Positions 1-10,056 of a DNA stretch of 64,000 nucleotides are shown here, in pieces. The position numbers and the translations under genes are program-made. Source of the DNA: Chiayiivirga flava. GTDB lineage: Bacteria; Pseudomonadota; Gammaproteobacteria; Xanthomonadales; Xanthomonadaceae. The stretch spans positions 456,229-520,228 of the forward strand of contig NZ_JACHHP010000003.1 of the NCBI RefSeq assembly GCF_014202825.1, in the 5' to 3' direction. Positions within the stretch are counted from its first letter, which is position 1; each line of letters begins with the position of its first letter. A model generated the notes under the pieces. It saw nothing but the letters and a program-made list of their open reading frames with translations, had not been told where the DNA came from and did no database searches.

Positions 1-33
1 CACGGGCCGCGGCATGCGGCGCAGCCGGGATGA
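1..33 (+). CDS. 3' end of an upstream gene, probably rsfS (partial)
   Basis: Frame 1 is open from the window edge to a TGA at 31-33, which overlaps the ATG of rlmH (ATGA). Only the last ten residues are visible, so the sequence itself cannot identify the protein. In many gammaproteobacteria the gene directly before rlmH is rsfS, the ribosomal silencing factor; that is inference from gene order only. Confidence 0.4.
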   Translation, partial: HGPRHAAQPG

Positions 34-500
34 AGGCGAAGCTCGTCGCGGTGGGCGAGGGCGCACCGGCGTGGGTGGCCGAGGGGTTTGCCGAGTACCG
101 CAAGCGCCTCTCGCACTGGCTTCCGCTCGAACTGATCGAGATCGCGCCCGGCCTGCGCGGCAAGGGCCGCGACGCCGCCCGTGCCACCTCGGACGAGGGC
201 GCACGCGTGCTCGCCGCGGTGCCGAAACAGGCGCACATCGTGACACTCGACGGCCGCGGCAGACCGCATTCGTCGGAGCAGCTGGCGCAGCGGCTGGAGC
301 ACTGGCGCGGCCTCGGGCGCGATCTGGCACTGCTCGTCGGCGGGCCCGAGGGCCATGCCGAGGCGGTGTCGGCTGCCGCGAGCGAATCCTGGTCGCTCGG
401 ACCGCTGACCCTGCCGCACATGCTGGTGCGCCTGGTGGTGGCCGAGCAGCTCTACCGCGCCGCATCGATGCTGGCCAACCATCCCTACCATCGGGCGTGA
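30..500 (+). CDS. rlmH: 23S rRNA (pseudouridine1915-N3)-methyltransferase RlmH
   Basis: The product is 156 residues, the normal size for RlmH, a small SPOUT-class methyltransferase. The enzyme uses S-adenosylmethionine to methylate pseudouridine 1915 in helix 69 of 23S rRNA on the assembled 70S ribosome. The family-typical middle motif LDGRGRPHSSEQLA, the glycine loop LLVGGPEGH and the C-terminal LPHMLVRLVVAEQLYRA, which form the knotted cofactor site, are all present. The start overlaps the stop of the preceding frame by the ATGA arrangement, which suggests translational coupling. maf follows about 100 bases later on the same strand, a common neighbourhood in this order. Confidence 0.95.
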   Translation: MKAKLVAVGEGAPAWVAEGFAEYRKRLSHWLPLELIEIAPGLRGKGRDAARATSDEGARVLAAVPKQAHIVTLDGRGRPHSSEQLAQRLEHWRGLGRDLALLVGGPEGHAEAVSAAASESWSLGPLTLPHMLVRLVVAEQLYRAASMLANHPYHRA

Positions 501-598
501 CCGGGCGGCGGCCGGATGCCGCCCACATCGGCCGTCGCGAGCGTGCGTCCCAACGTTTCCGCAACACGCCGCACAGCCCGACTTGTTAAGCTCACGCG

Positions 599-1174
599 AT
601 GCTGTATCTCGCCTCGCAATCGCCCCGCCGCCGCCAGTTGCTCGACCTGCTCGGCTACGACTTCGGCACCCTCGACCTCGACATCCCCGAACACCGCGCC
701 CCCGGCGAACCGCCGCAGGACTACGTCAGCCGCGTCGCACGCGAAAAGGCCGGCGCCGGCCTGCTGCAGCTCGGCGGCGTGGCCGGTGCCGTGGTGCTGG
801 GGGCGGACACCGAGGTGGTCCTCGACGACACCGTCTTCGGCAAGCCCGTCGATGCCGCCGACGCCCACCGCATGCTGCGCCAGCTCTCGGGCAAGACGCA
901 CCGGGTCATCTCCAGCGTCTGGCTGGTCGGCGCCGGACGCGAACGCCAGGCCGTGTCGGTGTCGCACGTGCGCATGGCCGCGCTCGACGATGCCACCATC
1001 GCGGCCTATGTCGCCAGCGGCGAAGCGTTCGGCAAGGCCGGCGCGTACGCCATCCAGGGCCGCGGCGCGGCGCTGATCGAGCACCTCTCCGGCAGCCACT
1101 CCGGTGTCATGGGCCTGCCCATGTTCGAAACCGCGGCGCTGCTGCGCGACTTCGGCCTGACGCCGCGTGCCTGA
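599..1174 (+). CDS. maf: Maf-like nucleoside triphosphate pyrophosphatase
   Basis: This 191-residue protein belongs to the Maf/HAM1-like family, which hydrolyses non-canonical or excess nucleoside triphosphates (dTTP/UTP type) to monophosphates plus pyrophosphate. The N-terminal signature [12 protein letters not shown] is typical, and [10 protein letters not shown] carries the expected catalytic aspartate. [10 protein letters not shown] and the C-terminal [14 protein letters not shown] are further family blocks. The QG and [11 protein letters not shown] pattern fits the YhdE subgroup better than YceF. It lies between rlmH and rng, as in related genomes. Cytoplasmic. Confidence 0.92.
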   Translation: MLYLASQSPRRRQLLDLLGYDFGTLDLDIPEHRAPGEPPQDYVSRVAREKAGAGLLQLGGVAGAVVLGADTEVVLDDTVFGKPVDAADAHRMLRQLSGKTHRVISSVWLVGAGRERQAVSVSHVRMAALDDATIAAYVASGEAFGKAGAYAIQGRGAALIEHLSGSHSGVMGLPMFETAALLRDFGLTPRA

Positions 1175-1246
1175 CCCCCGCCTCCGCACCCGCACGGTCC
1201 GGCCGCACGCCGATTCCCCCTTTCCGACGCACCACGCCCGGCCGCC

Positions 1247-2728
1247 ATGTCCGAAGAAATCCTGATCAACGTCACCCCGCGCGAGACCCGCGTCGCGGTG
1301 GTCGAAAACGGCATGCTGCAGGAAGTGCACATCGAACGCACCTCCAGGCGCGGCTACGTCGGCAACATCTACAAGGGCCGCGTCATCCGCGTGATGCCCG
1401 GCATGCAGGCGGCCTTCGTCGACGTGGGCCTGGAGCGTGCGGCGTTCCTGCACGCGTCCGACGTGCTGCGCGCCGCGCCGCTGGACCTCGCCGGCGACGA
1501 ACCGCCGCTCCCGCCGCAGCCCACGCCGCCGATCGCCGAGCTCGTGCGCGAAGGCCAGGACGTCGTCGTGCAGGTGGTGAAGGACCCGATCGGCAGCAAG
1601 GGTGCGCGCCTGACCACGCAGCTGAGCATCCCGTCGCGTTACCTCGTGCTGCTGCCGTACGGCCGCGTGCTGGGCGTGTCGGCGCGCATCGAGGACGAAG
1701 CCGAGCGCGCCCGCCTCAAGTCCATGCTCGGCGAGCTCATCCGCGAAGCGCCGTTCGGCTACATCGTGCGCACCAACGCCGAAGGCCAGCCGGGCGAGGC
1801 GCTGGCCGAGGACGTGGCGTACCTGGGCAAGGCGTGGAGCGCGATCCAGGCCGCGATCGGCACCTCCCGCGTCGGCCAGTGCGTGTACGAGGATCTGTCG
1901 CTGCCGCTGCGCGCGCTGCGCGACCTGATGCGCGACGAGGTCGAGAAGGTGCGCGTGGATTCGCGCGAGACGCTCGAACGCATCCAGCAGTTCGCGCACC
2001 AGTTCATGCCCGATTTGGCCGAGCGCATCGAACATTACCCGGGCGAACGCCCGATCTTCGATCTCTACGGCGTCGAGGACGAGATCCAGAAAGCCATGCA
2101 GAAGGAGGTGCCGCTGAAGTCCGGCGGCTACCTCGTCGTCGATCAGACCGAGGCGATGACCACCATCGATGTCAACACCGGCGCGTTCCTCGGGCACCGC
2201 AACCTGGAGGACACCGTCTACCGCACCAACCTCGAAGCCGCGCAGGCTGCCGCGCGGCAGCTGCGGCTGCGCAACCTCGGCGGCATCATCATCATCGATT
2301 TCATCGACATGACCGACGCCGAGCACCGCCGCCAGGTGCTGCGCCAGCTGGAGAAATCGCTCACGCGCGATCACTCCAAGTCCACCGTGTACGAATTCTC
2401 GCCGCTGGGTCTGGTCGAGATGACGCGCAAGCGCACCACCGAGAGCCTCGAGCGCCAGCTCTGCGAACCGTGCGGCACCTGCGGCGGGCGCGGCAGCGTG
2501 AAAACCAGCGAAACGGTGTGCTACGAGATCTTCCGCGAGATCACCCGCGCGGTGCGGCAGTTCGATGCCGAGAAACTGCTCGTGCTGGCCTCGCCGAAGG
2601 TGGTGGCGAAGATCCTCGAGGAGGAATCCGCGGCGGTGGCCGAGCTCGAGGAGTTCATCGGCAAGACGATCCGCTTCCAGCCGGACGAACAGTATGCGCA
2701 GGAGCAGTATGACGTCGTGCTGCTCTGA
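1247..2728 (+). CDS. rng: Ribonuclease G
   Basis: RNase G is a 493-residue endoribonuclease that matures the 5' end of 16S rRNA and cleaves some mRNAs, preferring 5'-monophosphate RNA. The sequence starts with the family form MSEEILINVTPRETRVAVVE, followed by an S1-like RNA-binding region (about 38-128) and the RNase H-like catalytic core. The metal-binding aspartates are in TTIDVN (D308) and IIIDFIDM (D351). The Zn-link cysteines are in CEPCGTCGG (C406, C409/C412). The length equals that of E. coli RNase G, and it lacks the long degradosome-scaffold tail of RNase E, whose gene is elsewhere in this window (51.6-55.3 kb). yhdP follows 30 bases downstream. Confidence 0.96.
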   Translation: MSEEILINVTPRETRVAVVENGMLQEVHIERTSRRGYVGNIYKGRVIRVMPGMQAAFVDVGLERAAFLHASDVLRAAPLDLAGDEPPLPPQPTPPIAELVREGQDVVVQVVKDPIGSKGARLTTQLSIPSRYLVLLPYGRVLGVSARIEDEAERARLKSMLGELIREAPFGYIVRTNAEGQPGEALAEDVAYLGKAWSAIQAAIGTSRVGQCVYEDLSLPLRALRDLMRDEVEKVRVDSRETLERIQQFAHQFMPDLAERIEHYPGERPIFDLYGVEDEIQKAMQKEVPLKSGGYLVVDQTEAMTTIDVNTGAFLGHRNLEDTVYRTNLEAAQAAARQLRLRNLGGIIIIDFIDMTDAEHRRQVLRQLEKSLTRDHSKSTVYEFSPLGLVEMTRKRTTESLERQLCEPCGTCGGRGSVKTSETVCYEIFREITRAVRQFDAEKLLVLASPKVVAKILEEESAAVAELEEFIGKTIRFQPDEQYAQEQYDVVLL

Positions 2729-2758
2729 GTCCGCGCGCCGCCGCGACGCCGGTCGCGC

Positions 2759-5700
2759 ATGACCACGCCCTGGCGGCGGCGCGCCCGCCGCACGCGCCGC
2801 GTGCTGGCGTACGGGACCGCGACGCTGCTGATCCTCGCGGCCGTGGCGGTGGCACTCGCCAACCAGTTCCTGCCGTTGATCGCGCGCCATCCCGAGCGCG
2901 TCGCGGCCTGGCTGTCCGAACGCATCGGGCAGCCGGTGACGCTCGATGCGGTGACGGCGCGCTGGAGCCGCTCCGGGCCGCTGCTGACGGTCGACGGACT
3001 GCGCCTGGGCAGCGGCGACGACGCGTTCGAGGTGGCCCACGCCGATCTGCTGATCCGCATCTATGCCGGCGTCCTGCCGAACGTGCCGCTGACCGAGCTG
3101 CGCCTGCGTGGCCTGGATCTGCGCCTGGCACGCGATGCCGACGGCAGGTGGAAGCTCGACGGACTGAGCGCCGCGCCGCAGCAGGCATCGCCGCTCAAGC
3201 GGCTGGAAAACGTCGGCGAGCTGCGCGTGGAGCAGGCGCGCCTGCGTCTGAGCGATGCGGAGTCGGGCCGCAGCTGGGACCTGCCGCGCATCGACGCACG
3301 CCTGCGCGCGATCGGCGGCCGCTTCCGGCTCGGCGTGCGTGCCGCGGGCCGCGGCGACGACGGCACGCTGCACGCCGTCGCCGACGTCACGCACGATCTG
3401 CGCAGCGGCCGCCTCTACCTGGAGGGCCGCGCACGCGACTGGCTGCCGCTGCTCGGCGACGGCGCCATCGCCGGAATCGACGTACTGCAGGCGAGCGGCA
3501 CCGTGCAGGTGTGGGCCGACGTGGGCGACGGCGCCCTGCAGTCGGCGCGTGCCGAACTCGCGCTCGCTCCGCTGGTGCTGCGTGGCGCCGCGCCGGTGCA
3601 GATCGCCGATCGCAGCTTCGAGCCGCGCTACGGCATCGAGAGCGTGCGGGGTGCGCTGCGCTGGCAGCGCGACGCCGACGGCTGGCGCGCGGACGCCGCC
3701 GATCTGGTGTTCGACAGCGGCGACACCGCGATGACGGTCGGCGCGCTGGCGGTGCGATCGAGCGCCGCCGACGGCTGGCGCGTGCGCGCCGACGCGCTGG
3801 AAGTGTCGCCGCTGCTGTCGCTGTTCATGCTGAGCGAGCGGGGCGCGCCGGGCTTGCGCCGCTGGCTGTTCGAGGCTTCTCCGCGCGGCCGCATCGATGG
3901 CCTGGACCTGCACTGGCGCGATCGCGCGCAGTTCGACGTGCGGGCGACCGTGACGGGGCTCGGCTGGCAGCCGGCCGGATCGATGCCGGTGCTGCAGGGC
4001 GTGACCGGCCGCATCGACGGCGATGCGCAGGCGCTGCGCCTGCAACTGACGCCCGGCGCCTGGCGGGTGGAGGTGCCGGGCGTGTTGCGCGGCCCGTTCG
4101 TGCCGCAGGTCGATGGCGAGATCCTCGCCTTCCGCACGGCCGACGCGTGGCGCATCGAGACGCCTGCGCTGCATCTGATGGAACCGGACTACCAGATCGC
4201 GCTGGCGGGCGGCATCGAGCTGCAGGACGACGGATCGCGCCCGCTGCTGGATCTGCGCGCCGATGTCGGCGCCGCGCCGATCACCGCGGCGAAACGTTTC
4301 TGGGTCATCAACAAGATGCCGCCGAAGGCGGTGGAATGGCTCGACGAAGCCTTCGAGCAGGGCCGCGTCACGCACGGCAGCGCGCTGTTCCGCGGCGACG
4401 CCGACGACTGGCCGTTTGCCGCCGGCGAAGGTCGCTTCGAGGCACACGCCGACGTGGCCGACACCCGCCTGCGCTTCCGCAACGATTGGCCGGTGGGCGA
4501 AAACGTCAACGGAAGCGCCACGTTCGTCAACGCCGGCCTCACGTTCGATGTACGCGGCACACTGACCGGCAACAGCATCGCGTTCGCGCGCGGCGGCATC
4601 GAGAACCTGCGCGACCCCATCCTCGCCATCGACGCGGAAGGCGAGGGCACCGGCGGCACCCTGCTCACGCTGCTGCGCCGCAGTCCGCTGCAGGAGAAAT
4701 TCGGCAGCTATCTCGACGGCCTGAGCATCGGCGGCGAGGCGCGCGTGCAGGTAGGCCTGGTGCTGCCGCTGAAGAAGGAACTGGGCGAGCCGCGCGTCGA
4801 AGGCCAAGCGGACCTCGTGCGCGCGGACCTGCGCGACAGCAAGTGGGATCTGGCATTCGATGGCGCCAGCGGCCGCGTGCGCTTTTCCGAGAAGGGATTC
4901 TCCGCCGAGGAACTCAATGTCGGTTTCGGCGGCGCCGTGGCAACGCTCAACGTGGCGGTGGGCGACTACACCTCGTCCGAGGCGTGGATCGCGCAGGCCA
5001 GCCTGCGCGGGCGCTTCGGCGTCGATGCGTTGCTCGCGCCGCGCGAGGCACTGCACTGGCTGCGCCCGTGGCTGCGCGGCGAATCGAACTGGGTGCTGGA
5101 ATTGAGCGTGCCGCGTGGCGACGGCGCGCGCGCGGCGGTGCAGAACCTGCGCGTTGCCTCCGATCTGGTCGGCACCGCGATCGACCTTCCCGCGCCATTG
5201 CGCAAACCTGCCGAAGAACGCCTGCGCCTTGTGCTCGATGTCGGACTGCCCACCACCGACGGCGCCATCGATCTGCATCTGGGCCAACTGCTGCGCCTGC
5301 GCGGCAGGCTGTCGGATGCGTCGGGGTTTGCCGGTGTCGCGGCGTTCGGCGATGCGCCCGAGGTGCCGATCCCGACCACCGGTCTGATCGCCGTCGGCCA
5401 GGTCCCGGTGCTCGATGCCGCAGGCTGGGCTGGCGTTGCGCTGTCGGGCAGCGGCTCCGGCGGCGGCGGACTCCTGCGGGCGGACCTGCACGCCGGCGAA
5501 CTCGACGTGCTCGACCGCGCCTTTGCCGAAACCCGCCTGCGCTTCGAACGCGACGGCGACGAATCGATCCGCTTCGATCTTGCCGGCGCCACCCTGCAGG
5601 GCAACGTCACCGTGCCGTTGCGCGACCTGCCGACCCGCGGCATCAGCGCGGACTTCGAACGTCTGCACTGGCCCAGCGCCGCGCCCGGCGCCGGCGCGAC

Positions 5701-6637
5701 GCCGGTGGCGACCGATCCCGCAGCCATCCCGCCGCTGCATCTGCAGATCGCGGACCTGAAGTTCGGCGATGCGCGGCTGGGGCAGGCGCGCCTTGAAACC
5801 TATCCGACGCCCGAAGGCATGCACGTCGAACGGCTGGAAACCAAATCGCAGGACATGGAACTGCACGCGCGCGGCGACTGGACACGCATCGACGGCCGCG
5901 AACGTTCGAACTTCCGCCTCGATTTCTCCTCGCACGATCTGGGCGCGATGCTGGTCGCACTCGGCTTCTCCGAACTGATCGACGGCGGCGACACCGTGGC
6001 CGAACTGCAAGCCACGTGGCCCGGTGCGCCCTCGGCGTTCGACTTCGAGCGGCTCGACGGCCGCCTGTCCACCACGGTCGGCAAGGGTCGCGTGCTCGAA
6101 GTGGAACCCGGCGCCGGTCGCCTGTTCGGGCTGCTGAGCCTGACCGAAATCCCGCGTCGCCTCGCGCTCGACTTCAGCGATTTCTTCAAGTCCGGCCTCG
6201 CGTTCAACCAGATCTCCGGCAGCTTCGTGCTCGACGGCGGCAACGCCTACACCGAGGACCTGCGCATCGACGGTCCCGCCGCCGAAATCCAGGTGCGCGG
6301 ACGCACCGGCCTCAAGGCCAAGGACTACGACCAGACGATGGAAGTGCTGCCCAAGGCCAGCAGCATGCTGCCGGCCATCGGCGCACTCGCCGCGGGCCCG
6401 GCCGGCGCGGCCATCGGCGCGGTGGCGCAGGCGGTGCTGCAGCGCCCGCTGAAGCAGATGACGCGCAAGTACTACCGGGTGCAGGGCACGTGGGCGGAGC
6501 CGGTCATCGAAACCATCGAACGCGGCGCCGAGCCTGCGGGTCCGGCACGCCAGGCGCCGGACGCGCCGCCGGGCAATGCACCAAACGCGGAGCCACCCGC
6601 TCAGGCTCCGCCGGCCGAGCGCAGCCGGCGGCGCTGA
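2759..6637 (+). CDS. yhdP: YhdP family AsmA-like envelope protein
   Basis: The product is 1292 residues, close to E. coli YhdP (1266). It has a basic N-terminus and one N-terminal membrane segment (about residues 17-36), then a very long periplasmic region of beta-rich repeats. The C-terminal AsmA-like portion includes GKGRVLEVEPGAGRLFGLLSL and the block around QISGSFVLDGGNAYTEDLRI. YhdP, TamB and YdbH are redundant bridge-like proteins thought to move phospholipids from the inner to the outer membrane; that role is established for E. coli and inferred here. The gene follows rng closely, as in many gammaproteobacteria, and ends 12 bases from the convergent peptidase gene. Confidence 0.9.
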   Translation: MTTPWRRRARRTRRVLAYGTATLLILAAVAVALANQFLPLIARHPERVAAWLSERIGQPVTLDAVTARWSRSGPLLTVDGLRLGSGDDAFEVAHADLLIRIYAGVLPNVPLTELRLRGLDLRLARDADGRWKLDGLSAAPQQASPLKRLENVGELRVEQARLRLSDAESGRSWDLPRIDARLRAIGGRFRLGVRAAGRGDDGTLHAVADVTHDLRSGRLYLEGRARDWLPLLGDGAIAGIDVLQASGTVQVWADVGDGALQSARAELALAPLVLRGAAPVQIADRSFEPRYGIESVRGALRWQRDADGWRADAADLVFDSGDTAMTVGALAVRSSAADGWRVRADALEVSPLLSLFMLSERGAPGLRRWLFEASPRGRIDGLDLHWRDRAQFDVRATVTGLGWQPAGSMPVLQGVTGRIDGDAQALRLQLTPGAWRVEVPGVLRGPFVPQVDGEILAFRTADAWRIETPALHLMEPDYQIALAGGIELQDDGSRPLLDLRADVGAAPITAAKRFWVINKMPPKAVEWLDEAFEQGRVTHGSALFRGDADDWPFAAGEGRFEAHADVADTRLRFRNDWPVGENVNGSATFVNAGLTFDVRGTLTGNSIAFARGGIENLRDPILAIDAEGEGTGGTLLTLLRRSPLQEKFGSYLDGLSIGGEARVQVGLVLPLKKELGEPRVEGQADLVRADLRDSKWDLAFDGASGRVRFSEKGFSAEELNVGFGGAVATLNVAVGDYTSSEAWIAQASLRGRFGVDALLAPREALHWLRPWLRGESNWVLELSVPRGDGARAAVQNLRVASDLVGTAIDLPAPLRKPAEERLRLVLDVGLPTTDGAIDLHLGQLLRLRGRLSDASGFAGVAAFGDAPEVPIPTTGLIAVGQVPVLDAAGWAGVALSGSGSGGGGLLRADLHAGELDVLDRAFAETRLRFERDGDESIRFDLAGATLQGNVTVPLRDLPTRGISADFERLHWPSAAPGAGATPVATDPAAIPPLHLQIADLKFGDARLGQARLETYPTPEGMHVERLETKSQDMELHARGDWTRIDGRERSNFRLDFSSHDLGAMLVALGFSELIDGGDTVAELQATWPGAPSAFDFERLDGRLSTTVGKGRVLEVEPGAGRLFGLLSLTEIPRRLALDFSDFFKSGLAFNQISGSFVLDGGNAYTEDLRIDGPAAEIQVRGRTGLKAKDYDQTMEVLPKASSMLPAIGALAAGPAGAAIGAVAQAVLQRPLKQMTRKYYRVQGTWAEPVIETIERGAEPAGPARQAPDAPPGNAPNAEPPAQAPPAERSRRR

Positions 6638-6649
6638 GCGTCGCCGCAC

Positions 6650-8419
6650 TCAGTCCAGCACGCGCTCCGAGCGCATGACCGGATACAGGTTCAGGCGCTC
6701 GTCGTACGCCGAATGACGGCGATAGAAGAAATCCAGGCGCGCGTTCGGGTCGGCGGCGAAGGCCGCATCGGCGTCGAGCTTGCGCGCGAATTCCTCGCGC
6801 AGCGCGGGATCGGCCGCCAGCTGCACGCGCGCCACGTCCTCGGCCACGTAGGCTTCCATGTACTCCTTCTGCTCGAAGGCCTGGTTGAAGAATCCCCAGG
6901 CGGCGAGCGAATCGCGCGCGCGCGGCTCCAGCAGCGTCATCAGCAGCCGCGACTTCGGCTGCGCGATCGGAACGAACAGCGCGCCCGCGCCGACATCGCG
7001 CCGCTCCTCGCGCCATTCGCCCTCCAGCACCAGGGTCTGGTGGCTTTCGAGCGGCGCGGCGGCGAATGTCGTCTTCGTGGCGCGGAACGTCTGCAGCGGC
7101 ACCGCGCGGCCTGCGACATCGAGGCGGCGGTAGGCGATTGCGTGCGCATCGAGCTTGCGCGCCACGAGGTCTGCGAACGCCGCCGGGACCACGTATCCGC
7201 CGCGCGGTGCTTCGATGGCGAGCGAGGGCCGCATGTCGTCGCGCATGGGCACGTTCCACACCTGCGGCTTGCTGTCGTCGTAACGCGTCATCAGCGTGCC
7301 CGAGATTTCCGACGGCATGCGGGTGTATTCATAGCCGCGAAACGCGATCGTGCGCACTGCATCGCCCGGGGCATATTCGAGCGCCACCGGCGTGCCGCCG
7401 AGTTCACTCGCCGCGGCATCGGCCGCGCCGGCGGCACGCAACCAGGACGCGCCGTCGCGCGCGGCCAGTGCGAGCGTGTCGACGATCAGGTTGCGCGTGA
7501 TCCGCACGCGCACCGGGTACGGCTTCCACGAATGCGTTTCGAGCAGCATGCCGAAGCGGTTGCGCAGCCAGTAGTAGCCGGTGGAAAAACGCGCGGCCGA
7601 GACGCTGTCGGCGAAGCCCGACATGGGATCGTCGGATTTCACGAACGAGGGATAAAACGCGAGCGGCAGCGACCCCTGCGCCGTCAGCGTGCGCAGCAGG
7701 TCCGCGGTGAGCGCCTTGCCGGCCGTACGCAGGCCCGCGTCGCCGGCGTAGAGCGGCTCGGTCTGCACCGACATGTCGTGTTCGAATTTCGCGCCGTCGG
7801 TGACGTGCAGATCCACCGTCAGGATCGGCTCCCAGCGGTTCGCCAGCGCCAGCATCGCCTGCATTTCGGGTGCATCGACCTTCACATAGTCGCGGTTGAG
7901 GTTGAAGTTCTGCGCCGTCGTGCGCCAGCCCATCGCCTCGGGGCCGTTCTGGTTGGGACGGTTCCAGCGTCCGAAGCGTTCGTGGCCATCGACGTTGAAG
8001 ACCGGCACGAACAGCACGACGACCTTGTCGAGCGCGCCGCGCGCCGCGTCGCCGTCGAGTACCTCGCGCAGCGCGAGGAAGCCCGCATCCTTGCCGTCGA
8101 TTTCGCCGGCATGGATGCCGGCCTGGAACTGCACCACGGGCAACTGCTTCGCGCGCGCGGCGGCGGGGTCCAGCGCGCCGCTGCGCGAGACCACCAGCAG
8201 TTTCATCGGGCGGCCCTCCGGCGTTGTGCCGAAGGTTTCGCAGCGCACCGCGTCCGGGTGGCGCTGCGCGAAGGCCTCGCACAGCGCGACGGTTTCGTCG
8301 TAACGACCGGTCTGCCGGTACGCGGAGCGCTCGCCGAGCGTGGCCAGATCGTTGGCCGGCGAGAGTGCCGGCAGCAGCGCCACGCACGTGGCGGCGACAA
8401 GGGTGCGGAGTGTGGGCAT
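6650..8419 (-). CDS. Secreted M14-family zinc carboxypeptidase
   Basis: The 589-residue product starts at the ATG ending at 8419, chosen because a signal peptide follows it (hydrophobic run to about A22). The longer upstream open frame is not coding. The zinc site of M14 peptidases is visible: HAGE gives H103 and E106, and VDLH gives H205. NLNRDY supplies a likely substrate-binding arginine region, and ETHSW gives the candidate general base E294. The family removes C-terminal residues from peptides or acts on peptidoglycan or glutamyl substrates; the substrate here is unknown. The C-terminal 280 residues look beta-rich. It is expressed alone, divergent from the delta-60 repeat gene and convergent with yhdP. 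Confidence 0.85.
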   Translation of the reverse strand: MPTLRTLVAATCVALLPALSPANDLATLGERSAYRQTGRYDETVALCEAFAQRHPDAVRCETFGTTPEGRPMKLLVVSRSGALDPAAARAKQLPVVQFQAGIHAGEIDGKDAGFLALREVLDGDAARGALDKVVVLFVPVFNVDGHERFGRWNRPNQNGPEAMGWRTTAQNFNLNRDYVKVDAPEMQAMLALANRWEPILTVDLHVTDGAKFEHDMSVQTEPLYAGDAGLRTAGKALTADLLRTLTAQGSLPLAFYPSFVKSDDPMSGFADSVSAARFSTGYYWLRNRFGMLLETHSWKPYPVRVRITRNLIVDTLALAARDGASWLRAAGAADAAASELGGTPVALEYAPGDAVRTIAFRGYEYTRMPSEISGTLMTRYDDSKPQVWNVPMRDDMRPSLAIEAPRGGYVVPAAFADLVARKLDAHAIAYRRLDVAGRAVPLQTFRATKTTFAAAPLESHQTLVLEGEWREERRDVGAGALFVPIAQPKSRLLMTLLEPRARDSLAAWGFFNQAFEQKEYMEAYVAEDVARVQLAADPALREEFARKLDADAAFAADPNARLDFFYRRHSAYDERLNLYPVMRSERVLD

Positions 8420-8567
8420 GGGCGCGGGCGCAGCGGGAAAGCGCCATGGTAGCAACGCGCGACATACGCCAAGGCGGCATGCGGCGGAGCGTTGTGGCAG
8501 CATGCGGCGCTGCCGCGTCCGGCCGGGGGACGGCGGCGTGGCCCACACGTCCTGCCGGGAGTCCGCG

Positions 8568-10019
8568 ATGCATCCGAATCCGTTGCGCTGGCTGCTTGCC
8601 GCAGCCCTGTGCCTGCCCTTCATCGCGGTCGCGGCCGTGCCCGGCGACGAGGCCGAGGGTTCGCCGGCCTTCGTCGACATCGCCGGGGCCGACGTCGAAG
8701 GCGCCGTGGCGGTGGCGGTGCAACCGGACGGCAAGATCCTTCTCGCGGGCGGTGCGCGCGTGGGCGACAGCGTGCAGATCGCGTTCGCGCGGACGTTGCC
8801 CGACGGCACGCCGGACGCGGGTTTTGCCGACGGCGGCCAGCGCCGCGTCGGCTTCGGCGGCGACACCGACAGCATCGCGAGCTGGATCGGCGTGCTGCCC
8901 GACGGCCGCATCGTCATCGTCGGCAGCGTGGTCGACCCGGACACCGCCACCGTGTCGATCGTGGTGATCCGCCTGCTCGCCAACGGCGAATTCGACACCA
9001 CCTTCAGCATCGACGGTCGCGCGCGCTTCGGCGAGGACATCGGTGCGTTCTGCGGCTTTCCGTTCGCGTTCGACAGTGTGACAACCAGCTGCGGGGTCGC
9101 GCTGTTGCCGGACGGCAGCGTCGTGCTCGCCGGGGGTGCCACGCAGCCCGAGCCGGCGGGCGCGGCCAAGGGTCTGGTCGGCTTCGGAGCCGGCGTGCTG
9201 CTATACAAGATCCGGCCCGACGCCACCCCCGATCCGGGCTTCGGCGTCGCCGGGCGGCGCTTCTACGGCCACGTGCCCGGGCACCCGGACACGGTGTTCT
9301 ACGGCCTGCTGACGTCGCTGGTCCGGCGCGACGACGGGCGGCTGCTGCTGGCCACCGGCGGCATCGCCGCAGGTTCGGAGCAGCCGACGATCGCGCTCGC
9401 GCAGTTCCGTGCCGACGCTGCGCCGGACACCGCGTTCGGCGATGGCGGCGCCACGCTCGTGCCGACCGAGATCGGCGACGCCTTCATCGCCAGCGGTCTG
9501 CGGCTCACGCGCACGGGCCGCATCATGGTCGGCGCGGTCGCGATCCTCAGCGGCGTGCGCGCCTTCGTGGCGGCGCGTTTCCTCGCCGACGGCACGCCGG
9601 ATGCGAGCTTCGGCAGCGGCGGCGTGGCCGGCGTGTCCTTCGACCTCTCCGGCAACCCGGACAGCGACGACACCGCCGCCGCGCTGCACGTCGACTCCGC
9701 AGGCCGCGCCTACGTGATCGGCCACGCGGAAATGCCGCCGTTCGAGGGCCAGGTGAACTACGACGTGGCGATCGCGCGCTTCACGCCCGCCGGCCAGCCG
9801 GACACGGCATTCGCGCCGGGCGGCAAGGCGACGTACGGCTACGACATCTCGGCCGGCGGCTCGCCGTTCGTCGTGCTGCGCGAGCGCGCGGCCGACGTGG
9901 CCGTGGACGGGCAGGGCCGCATCGTGGTGGTCGGTTCGAGCGAAGGCCCGGGCGACCTGGACGGCATGCAGCTGCGCACCATCTACACCGACGACCTGTT
10001 CCGCAACACCTTCGAGTGA
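8568..10019 (+). CDS. Secreted delta-60 repeat protein
   Basis: The 483-residue product begins at an ATG preceded by GGGAG and carries a signal peptide (hydrophobic to about A21). The body has about six copies of the delta-60 repeat, with phrases such as LPDGTPDAGFADGG, LANGEFDTTFSIDG, DAAPDTAFGDGG and DGTPDASFGSGG. Each is paired with strands of the type DGRIVIVGS, as expected of a beta-propeller. Proteins of this type are secreted or surface associated and of unknown function. The last residues, DDLFRNTFE, match a C-terminal motif seen on many secreted proteins of this order; the small protein at 43732-44058 has a similar one. Confidence 0.8.
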   Translation: MHPNPLRWLLAAALCLPFIAVAAVPGDEAEGSPAFVDIAGADVEGAVAVAVQPDGKILLAGGARVGDSVQIAFARTLPDGTPDAGFADGGQRRVGFGGDTDSIASWIGVLPDGRIVIVGSVVDPDTATVSIVVIRLLANGEFDTTFSIDGRARFGEDIGAFCGFPFAFDSVTTSCGVALLPDGSVVLAGGATQPEPAGAAKGLVGFGAGVLLYKIRPDATPDPGFGVAGRRFYGHVPGHPDTVFYGLLTSLVRRDDGRLLLATGGIAAGSEQPTIALAQFRADAAPDTAFGDGGATLVPTEIGDAFIASGLRLTRTGRIMVGAVAILSGVRAFVAARFLADGTPDASFGSGGVAGVSFDLSGNPDSDDTAAALHVDSAGRAYVIGHAEMPPFEGQVNYDVAIARFTPAGQPDTAFAPGGKATYGYDISAGGSPFVVLRERAADVAVDGQGRIVVVGSSEGPGDLDGMQLRTIYTDDLFRNTFE

Positions 10020-10049
10020 CGCCCGGCGCGCCGAGGCGTCGGCCGGGCG
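10020..10049. terminator. GC-rich hairpin between convergent genes
   Basis: CGCCCGGC (10020-10027) and GCCGGGCG (10042-10049) form a perfect 8-bp stem right after the stop of the delta-60 gene and before the stop of the convergent aldehyde dehydrogenase gene. There is no T-run, so intrinsic termination is uncertain, but the position fits a shared termination or 3'-end-protecting structure. Confidence 0.4.
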
Positions 10050-10056
10050 CGCGGCC

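Noticed and set aside
485-6649. A 2054-residue open frame on the minus strand antisense to maf, rng and yhdP
   Set aside because: Arg/Ala/Gln-rich composition, no recognisable domain, and complete overlap with three well-supported genes; it is a shadow frame of high-GC DNA.
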